From Iris pallida (taxonomy: Eukaryota; Streptophyta; Magnoliopsida; Asparagales; Iridaceae), in contig JANAVB010033216.1 in the NCBI GenBank assembly GCA_029216955.1, positions 11,376,411 through 11,440,410 of the forward strand: a stretch of DNA of 64,000 nucleotides. Direction: 5' to 3'. How positions within the stretch are numbered: the first letter of the stretch is position 1; each line of letters begins with the position of its first letter. A program made the translations under genes and the position numbers. Below are positions 50,195-62,234 of the stretch, piece by piece. Under the pieces are notes generated by a model. It worked only from the letters and a program-made list of their open reading frames with translations, was not told the origin of the DNA and did not search any database.

Positions 50195-51139
50195 TGTAAC
50201 ACCCTATTTTCTGAAATTGGGGTATTTTTGAAATTTTATTATTTTATTATTTATTAATGGTGTTTTAGTCATGATATAATTTTTGGTGATTATTAGTGTA
50301 ATTAAAATTATTTTCTAAGTCATGACTTATGACTTTGTAATTTTACTAGTATAACCCTAGTGTAAACCCTAGTTATTCCTTAACCTAGAAGTTGCCATGA
50401 CCATGTGAGCCTAGCCATAGGCTTAGAACATCAAATTAGTGATTTTAGCCTAAAAGTGTATTTTGGTAATTTACTAGATTTTATTTGGAATTATGTATTT
50501 TTAATATTATTTAATTATTGTTAAGTGCCATGATTAGTCCCTAACCTAGTTTACCCTAATCTAGAGATTAGTTACTAACCTAGAATGCTAAGGGGATAGA
50601 TATTTACTTTTAGTCAAGGGTGAAAATATTTTAGAATGCATTTATTGATATTTTGCTTAAAACCCTCAAAATATCTCAACTTTGGCACCAAAGTCTTTGC
50701 CTTCACCTTGAAGGAAGGCCAAGGACACCCCCCCTGCCATGGCCGGCCATAGGGCACCCCCTAGCACTACACCATTCTATATAATCCCATTATATTCATT
50801 CATGATCAATTTACATGAATTTTAAGCCTACAAAATTCTATTTCCTTCAAACCTCCATAACTTGATCATTTTTTATCCAAATCACCTCTAGTCTTTTGCA
50901 TTGGGACCCTACAACATCAAGGGTGCTAAGGGAGGCTAGCAATCCATAATTTACAAGCTTTGGACATCACCAAGTTGAAGGATAAATACCCCCCCCCCCC
51001 TCTTTGATTTTCCATTAAAATTGCACAAATAGGTAAATACCCATAAACCTTGCTAATATTCTATTTTTTCTTCATAAATGCATGCATATAGGTCTACCCT
51101 AACTGTGGGTCAAGTTTGGTAAAATTTAGGGTTGGTTTG

Positions 51140-51156
51140 GTGTCCGTATCGGACAC
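51140..51156. promoter_or_regulatory. Perfect palindrome upstream of C LTR TATA
   Basis: GTGTCCGTATCGGACAC, 7-bp arms with a 3-bp loop, 11 bp before the TATA box. It is conserved in the 3' LTR (60368-60384) and, with one loop change, in the fossil LTR inside D (19069-19085). It may be a protein-binding site or an RNA hairpin; function unknown. Confidence 0.6.
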
Positions 51157-51167
51157 GTATCCTAGGC

Positions 51168-51175
51168 TATAAAAA
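51168..51175 (+). promoter_or_regulatory. Candidate TATA box of C 5' LTR
   Basis: CTATAAAAACC follows the palindrome closely. The 3' LTR copy is degraded to TATTAAA (60396-60402). Confidence 0.55.
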
Positions 51176-51289
51176 CCTTGTTTGATGAAATGCCACAAAG
51201 GATTGGATTTTGTTATTTTGCAAAACAAATTACATATTCATGTAGCCCTAGACATGTTTATTTTATCTACACTTGACTGAGCACGACAA

Positions 51290-51965
51290 TGTGTCATTTT
51301 CGTGTCGAAAATTGACACGGATACACTGTGACAGTGCACGCACAATCCCCTGCTACTCGACCCTGTTTTCTCTCTCCTCACGCCACGTGGACACGTGCCA
51401 TTTGGCACAGAGGTGGGAGCAACCTCTGACAAGCCCCCCCTCGAGTTTGAGATACTCTCATGTCGTATCGAGGACACGAAGACACGTGCACTGGTCGTGC
51501 ACTGACAGTGCACACGCGCGCAGAGGCCAACTTCGCGCGTGTCGTGTCGCGCGGACACGACACTTGGGCACCTCGTGGCGACACAAGGAGGTAGCCCATC
51601 ATGTGGCGAACACATGGACACAAGCACGAGATGTGTCGTGTCCTGTGTTGCGAACACGAGGCAGTTGCACGCGTGCACGACGCGGTCTGAACACGCGTAT
51701 CAGTCGTATTTTTCACGACTGATACGGACTTCGTATCGTGTCCTGGAGCAACGTAGACACAGGGCAGGCACTTGGACACGTGCACAACCACTAGGTGAAC
51801 CTTCGTGCACGAGCACGAGACACGTGAGTGTGTGTGTCGTGTCCTAGAGTGAGATGCACACGTGCACGACACTGTGTACATGTGTGTGTGACTGTGTTTA
51901 CCCGATTGGGTTTTTGTGAGAATTGACACATCAAATTGTGTCGTGGTGTCGTGTCAGGCACCTAG
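51290..51965. repeat. GACACG/CGTGTC-rich region of C 5' LTR
   Basis: Dozens of GACACG, CGTGTC and CACGTG words in both orientations over about 670 bp, unlike the AT-rich surroundings. The words lack stop codons on either strand, so long overlapping open frames arise on both strands. These are not supported as genes. The 3' LTR copy is about 60520-61200. Confidence 0.75.
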
Positions 51966-52438
51966 GACACTAGAGGACACTAGGGGCTAGTGTTACCAAC
52001 CATTGGTTTCGAGCCTCAGCTCGGTTTGGGTCGTATTTTGGGTTTACCCATTTTTCCTGTGCACAGTACACATTTCCAGATTTTGGGATAATTCCCAGTT
52101 TTTAAAAATGAATTTCAAATTAATTTTTGTTATGTTTTATACATATAATTATAGGTTTTCAGTGTATGTATACGTAGTGTATGTATATGTGTGTGTGTGT
52201 ATAGGTGGGATTTGAGTGTATATACATGTGTATATATGTAGATATGAGTATGTGTACATATGTATACACATATATGTATATATATAGGTGTGTGTGTTAT
52301 GTATGTGTGTGTGGGTTGGTTCCAGTTCCAGAAATCTGGACAGAACCCCCTTGTATCAGTTCACCCTCTCTATCTCTTTCACTCTAATTCACTCTCTTTC
52401 ATTTTCTTCTCTCTATATATATGTATTATATATAAGTT

Positions 52439-52440
<2 letters not shown>

Positions 52441-52497
<57 letters not shown>
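52441..52497. repeat. (AT)n microsatellite in C 5' LTR
   Basis: Alternating AT; the equivalent region in the 3' LTR is greatly expanded. Confidence 0.95.
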
Positions 52498-52500
<3 letters not shown>

Positions 52501-52607
52501 ATATATAAATGATATATATATTTGTATTAGATTATATTTTGTGTCTATATATAGATACCTATAGGGTATATGAGTATTACATAGGCTATAGGCCTATGTA
52601 GTTGTGT

Positions 52608-52757
<150 letters not shown>

Positions 52758-53781
52758 AAAAAAAAAAATATTTACCCAAACCCTAACTAGTTGACCCTTG
52801 TTTGACTAGAGTTGACCAAAGTCAACCTTAGGTCAAACTTGACCTAATTAACCTAGAATTGACTATGATTAACCTAAAATGACTAGTTTAACTAGTTTAA
52901 CTAAACCCTAACTAGTTTGACTATGGTTGACCTAACTTTAACTAGTTTGACTTTAGAGTTGACCAGAGTTGACAAAGAGTTGACTTTTGACCAGATTGAC
53001 CTAGAATCATGCAGTATGCATAGTGAACTTCATTTTTACTATTTAGAATACATTGTGACTTGTGTTGCTCTGATCAGGAGCCAGACACCTCTTCTCAGAC
53101 AGCATATTCTCTACAGACATTCATACATCAGGCGAGTACATTCTCTGACCGTTTCATACTTGTTCAGGCTTTACTTTCTCGCTCTAGATTACTTTACTTG
53201 ATGCTGTCACGTTGGTAACACGGATTGGTACTATATGGATCTTTACATGAGATATTATCTCCCTCGGGAGCATCGGGTACTTCATGTTATGTGTATTTCA
53301 CTTTCATCATGTACTCCTATGCTTCCATCATGCATGTGCACTCATGTGATCATGTACTCTCATGTTCACTGAGCCCTCATGTATAACTTCACGTATACTC
53401 ATTTATGAGCCTCATGTGAAGTAATGTATAATAACGTAACTTGTCTCGATCCTTGTGTATTGATTGGGGAAAACGGGAGAGTAGAAGTGGACATGTGAAT
53501 AATTCTAAAGTAGTGTAATCATGTACAAACTCAGTAGTATAATCATGTATAAATTCTAGCCATTCACATGCCTACCTTGTACTCTACATCACTAGTCACT
53601 TACAGTTCTCTATATACAGTAGATATTTCCTTTACAGCTATCTCTTTTACAGCGTATATTTCCTTTCAGTACTTCCTGTATTTTACTCTATTGCCTGTAT
53701 CGTATTTTCTAACCTAATATGAACTGTGTGAGATGTATTGTGCTCGTTCCTGTCCTGACTGGACCTGTTGAAAATATTACA

Positions 53782-53898
53782 GAGGATGAGGATGAGGCAT
53801 GGGTGACTACATATTCTGGAGCAGGACTAGATGACACTTGTGTTGAGGACCCTCAGCAGGATCCACCTGCAGCTGAGGATGTTGCTCCAGTAGTCTAG
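53782..53898 (+). other. Acidic 38-codon reading frame inside C LTR
   Basis: After an acceptor-like AAATATTACAG the sequence reads EDEDEAWVTTYSGAGLDD, then a Pro/Asp/Glu-rich stretch, to TAG at 53896-53898. Its composition is unlike the T-rich LTR around it. The D LTR has the flanking sequence but not this stretch. It may be a terminal exon or a captured gene piece; no start codon or function can be assigned. Confidence 0.35.
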
Positions 53899-54289
53899 AC
53901 CAGTTTAGCTAGACAGTCTTTTCTACTTGTATTTTGTCTCACATTCTGAGTTGTATTTTGATATGTTGAGATATATAGACCCTTAGACTTATTGTATTAT
54001 GAGTTGACATTCTGGATGTTATGTATCCTAGACACTTAGACTTATTTCATCTATGCTACTGTTCTTTTTGAGTTACTATCTATCTTTCTTTCATTCTTCT
54101 ACCTTAGATGTGATTGAGACTGTATGTTGTGATGTCACCTCCATTCGGAGAGTATAAACTGTACATGTACCTTTATATTGTTAGATGATTGACCTAGAAC
54201 AGCGTTCTACCGCCGACACTGCAGCGTAGGCTGGACGTACCCACGTTTCGTGCCCTTACTCTAGGGTGCGGGTCGTGACACGTTTTTAG

Positions 54290-54307
54290 TGGTGGCCCAT
54301 GCAGGTC
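54290..54307 (+). other. Primer-site-like motif of C
   Basis: TGGTGGCCCATGCAGGTC after CGTTTTTAG, the same spacer as in D. Confidence 0.65.
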
Positions 54308-54523
54308 GTGTTTATGTGGTGGTATTCGAACTAGAGTATCGCCACAGCCTGCAGTAGGAAATAGGATGTAGTTTCGATGTACTTAATCATATTAGAAAAA
54401 ACTCTTATCTAAATTTCTGTTATCTAAATTCTTGCTGATATTGTCTTTCTTTTGAAATAAACTGTCCCCTTTGACTATATCGTTTCTTCTCCATATTGAT
54501 TTTCTTGTTGATCTGTCTTCAGG

Positions 54524-55900
54524 ATGGTGGAGACACGATCGCAGCGTCTCGGTCCAGGTGACACCACTGAGAGGTCTGCCACCTCTCGTCCAGCTCATCA
54601 GGACCCGGGGACTGCAGCTCCCCTTACTCCAGCTCATATGGGAGCTTCTGCCACATTTGGAGGTGCACCTCTACTTATTTGGGGGACCATCCCAGCTACC
54701 CCAGACATGCCTCCCCCGCAGTTTCATCAGCCACAGTTTCAGCAGCACCAGCCGCAGTTCCAGCCGCCGATGCCATCTGGATTAGTAGATGCTACACAGA
54801 TGTTTTTATACTTCCAGCATTTCTTAGAGACGCAGCAGGCCCAGCAGTAGCATCAGACAGCGGAGTTTACCAGGGGCATAGATGAGGCCCATCAGCTGGC
54901 TAGAGCGACGGTGGAGAGCTTGGCTGTCCAACTACAGGAAGGATTGGGACAACCGCGACAGCAGAGGATTCCGGGCATTCAGGACTTCAAGAAGATGAAC
55001 CCCAGGGACTTCTTGGGGATAGAGGGGATTCTTTATGCTGATGACTGGATTGAGCATATTAAGGAGATCTTTCGACTGGCGGAGATACCAGCCGGACTCC
55101 AGATAGAGGCAGCAGCCAGCCAGATGCGGGATCTTGCCCGTACCTGGTATCAGACGGACCCAAGAGTAGGCACTCCAGGGAAGACATGGGGAGCTTTCAA
55201 GGAGCTCTTCAAGGAAAAGTTTTTCCCGGATCAGGCAGTCGGTGCTTTGGAGACCCAGTTCAAGAACCTGGTTCAGGGGAACCAGACTGTAGAGGAGTAT
55301 TCTGGTGAGTTTTGCCAATTGAGCAGATTCGTGGAGGGCCTTAGCGAGACAGCGAAGGCGAGGAGGTTCAGGAAGGGCTTGGTCAAGGAGGTCAAGTCCT
55401 TGACCAAGAGTGACAGAAATGCCACTTTTGAGGAGATTTTGGCAGGAGCGATGGCGGCTGAGGATGATCTTGAGCTGAAGCTCAAGAGGGGCCGCGACAC
55501 TCAGGGAGCTGGCAGCAGTGGAGGGCAGGCCAAGAGGCCTCATTTTCAGCATCAGTAGCAGAGGCCATTCCAGCAGCAGAGGCCGTTCCAACAGGTACAG
55601 CAGCAGTCGAGGCACCAGCAGCAGGCACCCAGGCAGCAGGTCGTCAGTTGCACTTTCTGCAAGAAGCAGGGTCATGGATGGAATGACTACAGAAAGAGGC
55701 TTGGCAGGTGTCTACTATGTGCTTCTGGAGACCACCAGCTGAGAGAGTGTCCCATGTCTTCGGGACGACCAGTTCAGGGAGGCGGAGCCAAGGCTCCGGC
55801 AGGGCAGCAGAAGGGACCTTTGCCGTCTCAGCAGCAGAGGTTCACCCAGCACCAGCATCAGGCCAGGGGTGGACAGCAGGGGCGAGCCTACGCCATGGCA
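54524..55900 (+). pseudogene. gag: C gag (Ty3/Gypsy, Tekay-like), two stops
   Basis: Starts at ATG 54524 (MVETRSQRL), followed by a Pro/Gln-rich N-terminus. The Gag core spans about 54960-55480 (KKMNPRDFLG ... ARTWYQ ... FCQLSRF). Of the two zinc knuckles, the first (about 55649-55690) has its last Cys replaced by Tyr; the second (about 55709-55750) is complete. TAG at 54848-54850 and at 55556-55558 both stand where CAG (Gln) is expected from the Gln-rich context. The frame continues without shift into protease. Encodes the coat/nucleocapsid protein of C. Confidence 0.88.
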
Positions 55901-57730
55901 GCAGAGGATGCTGAGGTTACTGGAGAGCTGATAGCAGGTTCTATTCTTCTCGACTCTATTCCAGCTTTTGCATTGTTCGATTCTGGGGCTTCCCATAGCT
56001 TTGTATCAGTATCTTTTGCGATTCGACATCATGTTATATCTGAATCGTTGCCTAGGACTTGCAAGATCACGACTGGGGGTGGCATTATCCTCGTTCGTGA
56101 TGTTTACAAGGGACGGAGAGTAGTTTTGGGAGGCCGAGAGTTGGATGTGTGTTTGCTCGTAATGCCACTATCGAACTACGATATTGTGCTCGGTATAGAT
56201 TGGTTGAGCATGCACCATGCCAGCATAGATTACCGCGGGGGTAGAGTTCTGTTCAGAGCGCCAGGAGAGCCAGAGTTTGTATATTCCCGACGGCAGGCAG
56301 AGCAGACTTGCGGAGTGTTCTGCGGAGTTTTGGTCGAGGAGCAGCCAGCTCCACATCCATTGATAGCTGAGTTCATAGACGTATTTCCAGAGGAATTGCC
56401 TGGGCTTCCACCAGACAGAGATGTTGAGTTCTCGATAGACTTGGTTCTAGGTACGGAACCCATTTCTCAGCATGTCTATCGAGTGAACAACAGCGAGTTG
56501 GTGGAATTGAAGCAGCAAGTGGATGAGTTGCAGGACAAGGGCTTCATCCGCTCTAGTTCTTCACCATGGGGTGCACCGGTACTCTTTGTACCGAAGAAGG
56601 ACGGGTCGATACGGATGTGTATCGACTACAGGGCACTCAACAGTCTGACGATCAAGAACAGATATCCACTGTCGCGGATCGACGATCTCTTCGATCAGTT
56701 GAGCGGAGCTCGGGTATTCTCGAAGATCGATCTGAGGTCAGGCTATCACCAGGTAAAGGTGAAGAGGGAGGATATTTCGAAGACGGCATTCAGGACGTGG
56801 TACGGCCAGTTCGAGTTTATGGTGATGCCATTTGGGTTGACTAATTCCCCGACGGTGTTCATGAACTTGATGAACAAGGTATTCCACCAGAACTTAGATA
56901 AGTTCGTGGTGGTGTTCATTGACGACATCCTGGTGTACTCGAAGACAGAGGAGGAACATGAGGAGCACTTGAGAGTGGTCCTGGAGACTCTCAGGCAGGA
57001 GCAGCTTTACGGCAAGCTCTCGAAGTGCGAGTTCTTCCTGGACAGAGTTGACTTCCTGGGTCATGTGGTGACTGGAGATGGGATCTCAGTCGACCCAAGA
57101 AAGATATCAGCAGTTGAGGCTTGGACAGCACCGACGTCAGTGGCAGAGATCAGGAACTTCCTAGGATTGGCAGGATACTACAGGAGGTTCGTCCAGGATT
57201 TCTCCCGGGTTGCAGAGCCGTTGTCTAGGCTGACCCGAAAGGACGCAGAGTTTGTCTGGTCAGAGGAGTGTCAGGCCGCTTTCGATGATTTGGAGAAGCG
57301 GTTGACGACAGCCCCGATTCTGACATTGCCATCTGGATCAGGCGGGTTCACTATCTACAGTGACGCCTCGAGAAAGGGTTTGGGTTGTGTCTTGCAGCAG
57401 CATAGAAAGGTGATTGCCTATGCTTCCAGGCAGTTACGTCCCCATGAGAAGAACTACCCTACCCATGATTTGGAGTTGGCGACAGTTATCTTTGCTCTGA
57501 AGCTGTGGAAACACTATTTGTATGGAGAGCGCGTGGAGATATTTACAGACCACAAGGTCTTAAAATACGTGTTTACGCAGAAGGAGCTCAACATGAGGCA
57601 GCACAGATGGTTGGAGCTGATGAAGGACTTTGATATTCTGCTGTAGTATCACCCAGGAAAGGCCAACGTAGTTGCCGATGCTTTGAGCAGATATCCGACA
57701 GCTATGTGTTTGACGATAGATCGTCACTTG
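55901..57730 (+). pseudogene. pol: C protease, reverse transcriptase and RNase H, one stop
   Basis: Protease [10 protein letters not shown] has its catalytic Asp near 55979. Reverse transcriptase runs from about 56470, with [25 protein letters not shown] and the catalytic FIDDILVYS (about 56914-56940), all intact. RNase H has [10 protein letters not shown] (about 57355), THDLELA and FTDHKVL. A TAG at 57644-57646 sits just before [15 protein letters not shown], where CAG is expected. The 630-codon stretch 55754-57646 is otherwise open, so this is the best-preserved polymerase in the window. Confidence 0.92.
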
Positions 57731-59343
57731 TTAGCCGACTTGGAGAGCCTTGGGATCGAGGTGATTGTGCCGGGAGTGCAGATGCAGATGTGGGGCCTCC
57801 AGATTCAGTCGAACTTGATTGATAGGATCAAGTCGGCTTAGTTCGATGACATTTCTCTACGATGCATCAGGGAGCAGGTCATAGCAGGATTTGCGGACGA
57901 TGAGTTCACTCTTACAGGGGATGGCACATTGAGGCACGGTTCCAGACTGTGTGTGCCCAGTGGAGACTTTCGGGAGCAGGTTATGCAGGAGGCCCACCGT
58001 TCTCAGTACTCTATACATCCGGGAGCCAACAAGATGTATAGGGACCTGAGAGAGCATGTATGGTGGAGTGGGATGAAGTGCGAGGTGGCATACTTCGTAG
58101 CCAGGTGTTTGATCTGTCAGCAGGTAAAGGCAGAGAGGCAGAGGCCAAGAGGACTGTTACAGCCATTGCCCATTCCGGAGTGGAATTGGGAGCACATCAC
58201 GATGGACTTTGTTTCGGGATTGCCGCGTACTCCAGGAGGAAAGGACGCGATTTGGGTCATCGTCGACAGGTTGACCAAATCGGCCCACTTTTTGCCATTT
58301 AAAGTGGGTTTGTCTACCGAGAAGCTATCAGAGATGTATATGAGGCAGATAGTCAGACTTTATGGAGTTCTAGTGAGCATTGTATCGGACCGGGACAGTC
58401 GTTTTACTTCACATTTCTAGAGGAGCTTGCATATTAGCTTGGGAACTCAGCTCAAGTTTAGTACTGCATACCACCCTCAGACAGACGGACAGTCAAAGCG
58501 GACCATTCAGACACTGGAGGATATGTTGCGGACCTGTGTCCTGGACTTTGGAGGATCTTGGGAGAGTCACCTGTACTTAGTAGAGTTTGCATACAACAAC
58601 AGCTTTCAGGCCGGTATTGAGATGTCCCCTTTTGAGGTACTGTACGGCCGTAGATGTCGTACACCCTTGTCTTGGAATGATATTGGGGAGCAAGTTTTAT
58701 TGGGGCCTGAGATGGTTGTGGATACAGCAGAGAAGGTGAAGCTCATCAGAGATCGGCTTCGCGTGGCACAGGAGAGACATCGGTATTGGGTCGACAGCCA
58801 TCGCAGACCTTTGGAGTTTGAGGTACAGTTTAGAGATAGGATTAGAATTAGGTTGTCTTATTTGTGTTTTGTTAACCATGTTGATTATCATAATTAAATT
58901 GAGACCTTGCTTGTGATTAGGTTGGAGACCAGGTATTTTTTAGGATATCTCCGACACATGGCACGATACGTTTTGGTGGAGGTGGGAAGCTTAGCCCGCG
59001 TTTCATCGGCCCTTTCGTTATCAGCGGGAGAGTCGGTGACGTGTCTTACAGGCTAGACTTACCACCAGCATTGGTAGGAGTCCACAACGTATTTCACGTG
59101 TCGCAGTTGAGACGGTACGTGGCAGATCCTAGCCATGTACTTGATCATTCCGAGATCGAGGTGGGTCCTACTCTTCGTTATCCAGAGCAGCCTATTGAGA
59201 TTCTGGATTGACGGGAAAAGGCATTGAGGAACCAGATGATACCATTGGTTCGTGTCGCATGGAGGCATCATTCTCCAGGAGAGTCCACCTAGGAATGGGA
59301 GGATGAGATGCGCGAGCGATACCCTTATCTATTTGTACCTTGA
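57731..59343 (+). pseudogene. pol: C integrase with chromodomain-like tail, split by an intron-like insertion
   Basis: The HHCC module spans about 57985-58120 (CLICQQ). Asp residues are at MDFVSGLP (about 58202) and VSDRDS (about 58386). The third acidic residue is lost: codon 58496-58498 gives Lys where B2 and B3 have Glu. TAG at 57839-57841 and 58418-58420, TGA at 59209-59211 and TAG at 59290-59292 interrupt it. A 98-bp GT...AG insertion at 58823-58920 falls exactly between codons; the frame resumes with VGDQVFFRIS and runs to TGA 59341-59343 through a GPF module and the Tekay-type tail. Catalytically dead. Confidence 0.9.
58823..58920 (+). other. Probable spliceosomal intron in C pol
   Basis: GAG|GTACAG at the left and TGATTAG|GTT at the right, 98 bp, T-rich, with branch-point-like TTAAC (58872-58876) and TTGAT (58881-58885). 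B2 and B3 have no insertion here (EFSVGDHVF is continuous). Removal restores the frame at a phase-0 position, although 98 is not a multiple of three and the insert has in-frame stops. AGGT flanks both borders, as expected for an intron gained at a proto-splice site. Confidence 0.65.
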
Positions 59344-59389
59344 GGTATGATTTTCTATCCTTCTCATCAGTTTCAGATTCGTCTTAAAA

Positions 59390-59424
59390 TTTCGAGGACA
59401 AAATTATTGTTAGGAGGGTAGACT
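59390..59424 (+). other. Polypurine tract of C
   Basis: TTTCGAGGACAAAATT then AGGAGGGTAGACT, directly before the 3' LTR start TGTATCACC. Confidence 0.8.
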
Positions 59425-61634
59425 TGTATCACCCTGTTTTCTGAAATTGGGGTATTTTTGAAAATTTATTATTTTATTATTTATTAATGGTGTTTTAGTC
59501 ATGATATGATTTTTGGTGATTATTAGTGTAATTAAAATTATTTTCTAAGTCATGACTTATGACTTTGTGATTTTACTAGTATAATCCTAGTGTAAACCCT
59601 AGTTATTCCTTAACCTAGAAGTTGCCATGACCATGTGAGCCTAGCCATAGGCTTAGAACATCAAATTAGTGATTTTAGCCTAAAAGGGTATTTTGGTAAT
59701 ACTAGATTTTATTTGGAATTATGTGTTTTTAATATTATTTAATTATTGTTAAGTGCCATGATTAGTCCCTAACCTAGTTTACCCTAATCTAGAGATTAGT
59801 TACTAACCTAGAATGCTAAGGGGATAGATATTTACTTTTAGTCAAGGGTGGACATATTTTAGAATGCACTTATTGATATTTTGCTTAAAACCCTCAAAAT
59901 ATCTCAACTTTGGCACCAAAGTCTTTGCCTTCACCTTGAAGGAAGGCCAAGGACACCCCCCCTTGCCATGGCCGGCCATAGGGCACCCCCTAGCACTACA
60001 CCATTCTATATAATCCCATTATATTCATTCACGATCAATTTACATGAATTTTAAGCCTACAAAATTCCATTTCCTTCAAACCTCCATAACTTGATCATTT
60101 TTATCCAAATTACCTCTAGTCTTTTACATTGGGACCCTACAACATTAAGGGTGCTAAGGGAGGCTAGCAATCCAGAATTTACAAGCTTTGGACATCACCA
60201 AGTTGAAGGACAAACACCCCCCCCCCTCTCTTTGATTTTCCATTGAAATTGCACAAATAGGTAAATACCCATAAACCTTGCTAATATTCTATTTTTTTTT
60301 CACAAATGCATGCATATAGGTCTACCCTAACTGTGGGTGAAGTTTGGTAAAATTTAGGGTTGGTTTGGTGTCCGTATCGGACACGTATCCTAGGCTATTA
60401 AACCTTGTTTGATAAAATGCCACAAAGGATTGGATTTTGTTATTTTGCAAAACAAATTACATATTCATGTAGCCCTAGACTTGTTGATTTCATCTACACT
60501 TGATTGAGCACGACACTGTGTCATTTTCGTGTCAAAAATTGACACGGACACACTGTGACAGTGCACGCACAATCCCCTGCTACTCGACCCTGTTTTCTCT
60601 CTCCTCATGCCACGTGGACACGTGCCATTTGGCACAGAGGTGGGGGCAACCTCTGACAAGCCCCCCCTCGAGTTTGAGACACTCTCGTGTCGTATCGAGG
60701 ACACGAGGACACGTGTACTGGTCGTGCACTGACAGTGCACACGCGCGCGGGAGCCAACTTCGCGCGTATCGTGTCGCGCGGACACGACACTTGGGCACCT
60801 CGTGGTGACACAAGGAGGTAGCCCATCATGTGGCGAACACATGGACATAAGCACGAGACGTGTCGTGTCCTGTGTTGCGAACACGAGGCAGTTGCACGCG
60901 TGCACGACGCGGTCTGAACGCGCGTATCAGTCGTGTTTTTTACGACTGATACGGACTTCGTATCGTGTCCTGGAGCAACGTGGACACAGGGCAGGCACAT
61001 GGACATGTGCACAACCACTGGGTGAACCTTCGTGCACAAGCACGAGACACGTGAGTGTGTGTGTGTCGTGTCCTAGAGTGAGTTGCACACGTGCACGACA
61101 CTGTGTACATGTGTGTGTGTCTGTGTTTACCCGATTGGGTTTTTATGAGAATTGACACATCAAATCGTGTCGTGGTGTCGTGTCAGGCACCTAGGACACT
61201 AGATGACACTAGGGGCTAGTGTTACCAACCATTGGTTTCGAGCCTTAGCTCGGTTTAGGTCGTATTTAGGGTTTACCCATTTTTCCTGTGCATAGTGCAC
61301 ATTTCCAGATTTTGGGATAATTCCCAGTTTTCAAAAATGAATTTTAAATTAATTTTTGTTATGTTTTATATATATAATTATATGTTTTCAGTGTATGTAT
61401 ACGTAGTGTATGTATATGTGTGTGTGTAGGTGGGATTTGAGTGTATATACATGTGTATATATGTAGATATGAGTATGTGTACATATGTATACACATATAT
61501 GTATATATATAGGTGTGTGTGTGTTATGTATGTGTGTGTGGGTTGGTTCCAGTTCCAGAAATCTGGACAGAACCCCCTTGTATCAGTTTACCCTCTCTAT
61601 CTCTTTCACTCTAATTCACTCTCTTTCATTTTCT

Positions 61635-61713
<79 letters not shown>

Positions 61714-61729
61714 GTATTATATATAAGTT

Positions 61730-61773
<44 letters not shown>

Positions 61774-61791
61774 ATATATATATATATATTT

Positions 61792-61849
<58 letters not shown>

Positions 61850-61866
61850 TATATATATATATATTT

Positions 61867-61912
<46 letters not shown>
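59425..61912 (+). mobile_element. Element C 3' LTR, left part
   Basis: Matches 50195 to about 52500 with scattered differences; the start is TGTATCACCC against TGTAACACCC. It is interrupted in the AT array by the LINE. The right part, including the D-like third, should lie beyond the window. Confidence 0.93.
61650..61911. repeat. Expanded (AT)n arrays in C 3' LTR
   Basis: Several AT arrays separated by TTTATGTATT and TTTTATTA interruptions. They are much longer than in the 5' LTR. Part of the right side may be the tail of the LINE. Confidence 0.9.
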
Positions 61913-61915
<3 letters not shown>

Positions 61916-61929
61916 AGGAAACTCGAAAC

Positions 61930-61935
61930 TTTATT
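61930..61935 (-). terminator. LINE polyadenylation signal
   Basis: AATAAA on the minus strand, about 20 bp before the LINE end. Confidence 0.6.
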
Positions 61936-62234
61936 GAAGTAATAGGCGCAAAAAGCCGAAGCCTATACAAGTAAGCGCGCTCTTGCGACAAAAAGGGGGA
62001 AAAAAGAAGAAAGCGCGGAATGCGCACAACAAAAGGGACGGGACGGAGCAGCGCCGACAGGGAGGACGCGAGCGAACCCGGGCAGAACACTTCCAGACGC
62101 CGCGAGAAAACCTGAGGACGACCTAATCAAGGGCTGCCCAGAACGAGTTGGAGACGTGAGAACAGCGCCTCCTGGCTTTGAAGCATTGTCTGATGACCTC
62201 TCTGAATAACTGTGCGGGGGGAATTTGGCGGCCT

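Noticed and set aside
51238..51929. Overlapping open frames of 102-183 codons on both strands of the C LTR, with copies at 60465-61158
   Set aside because: GACACG/CACGTG words lack stops in most frames, so openness on both strands is compositional.
54932..55675. 247-codon minus-strand open frame across C gag
   Set aside because: Shadow of the plus-strand gag frame, Leu-rich from antisense Gln/Glu codons.
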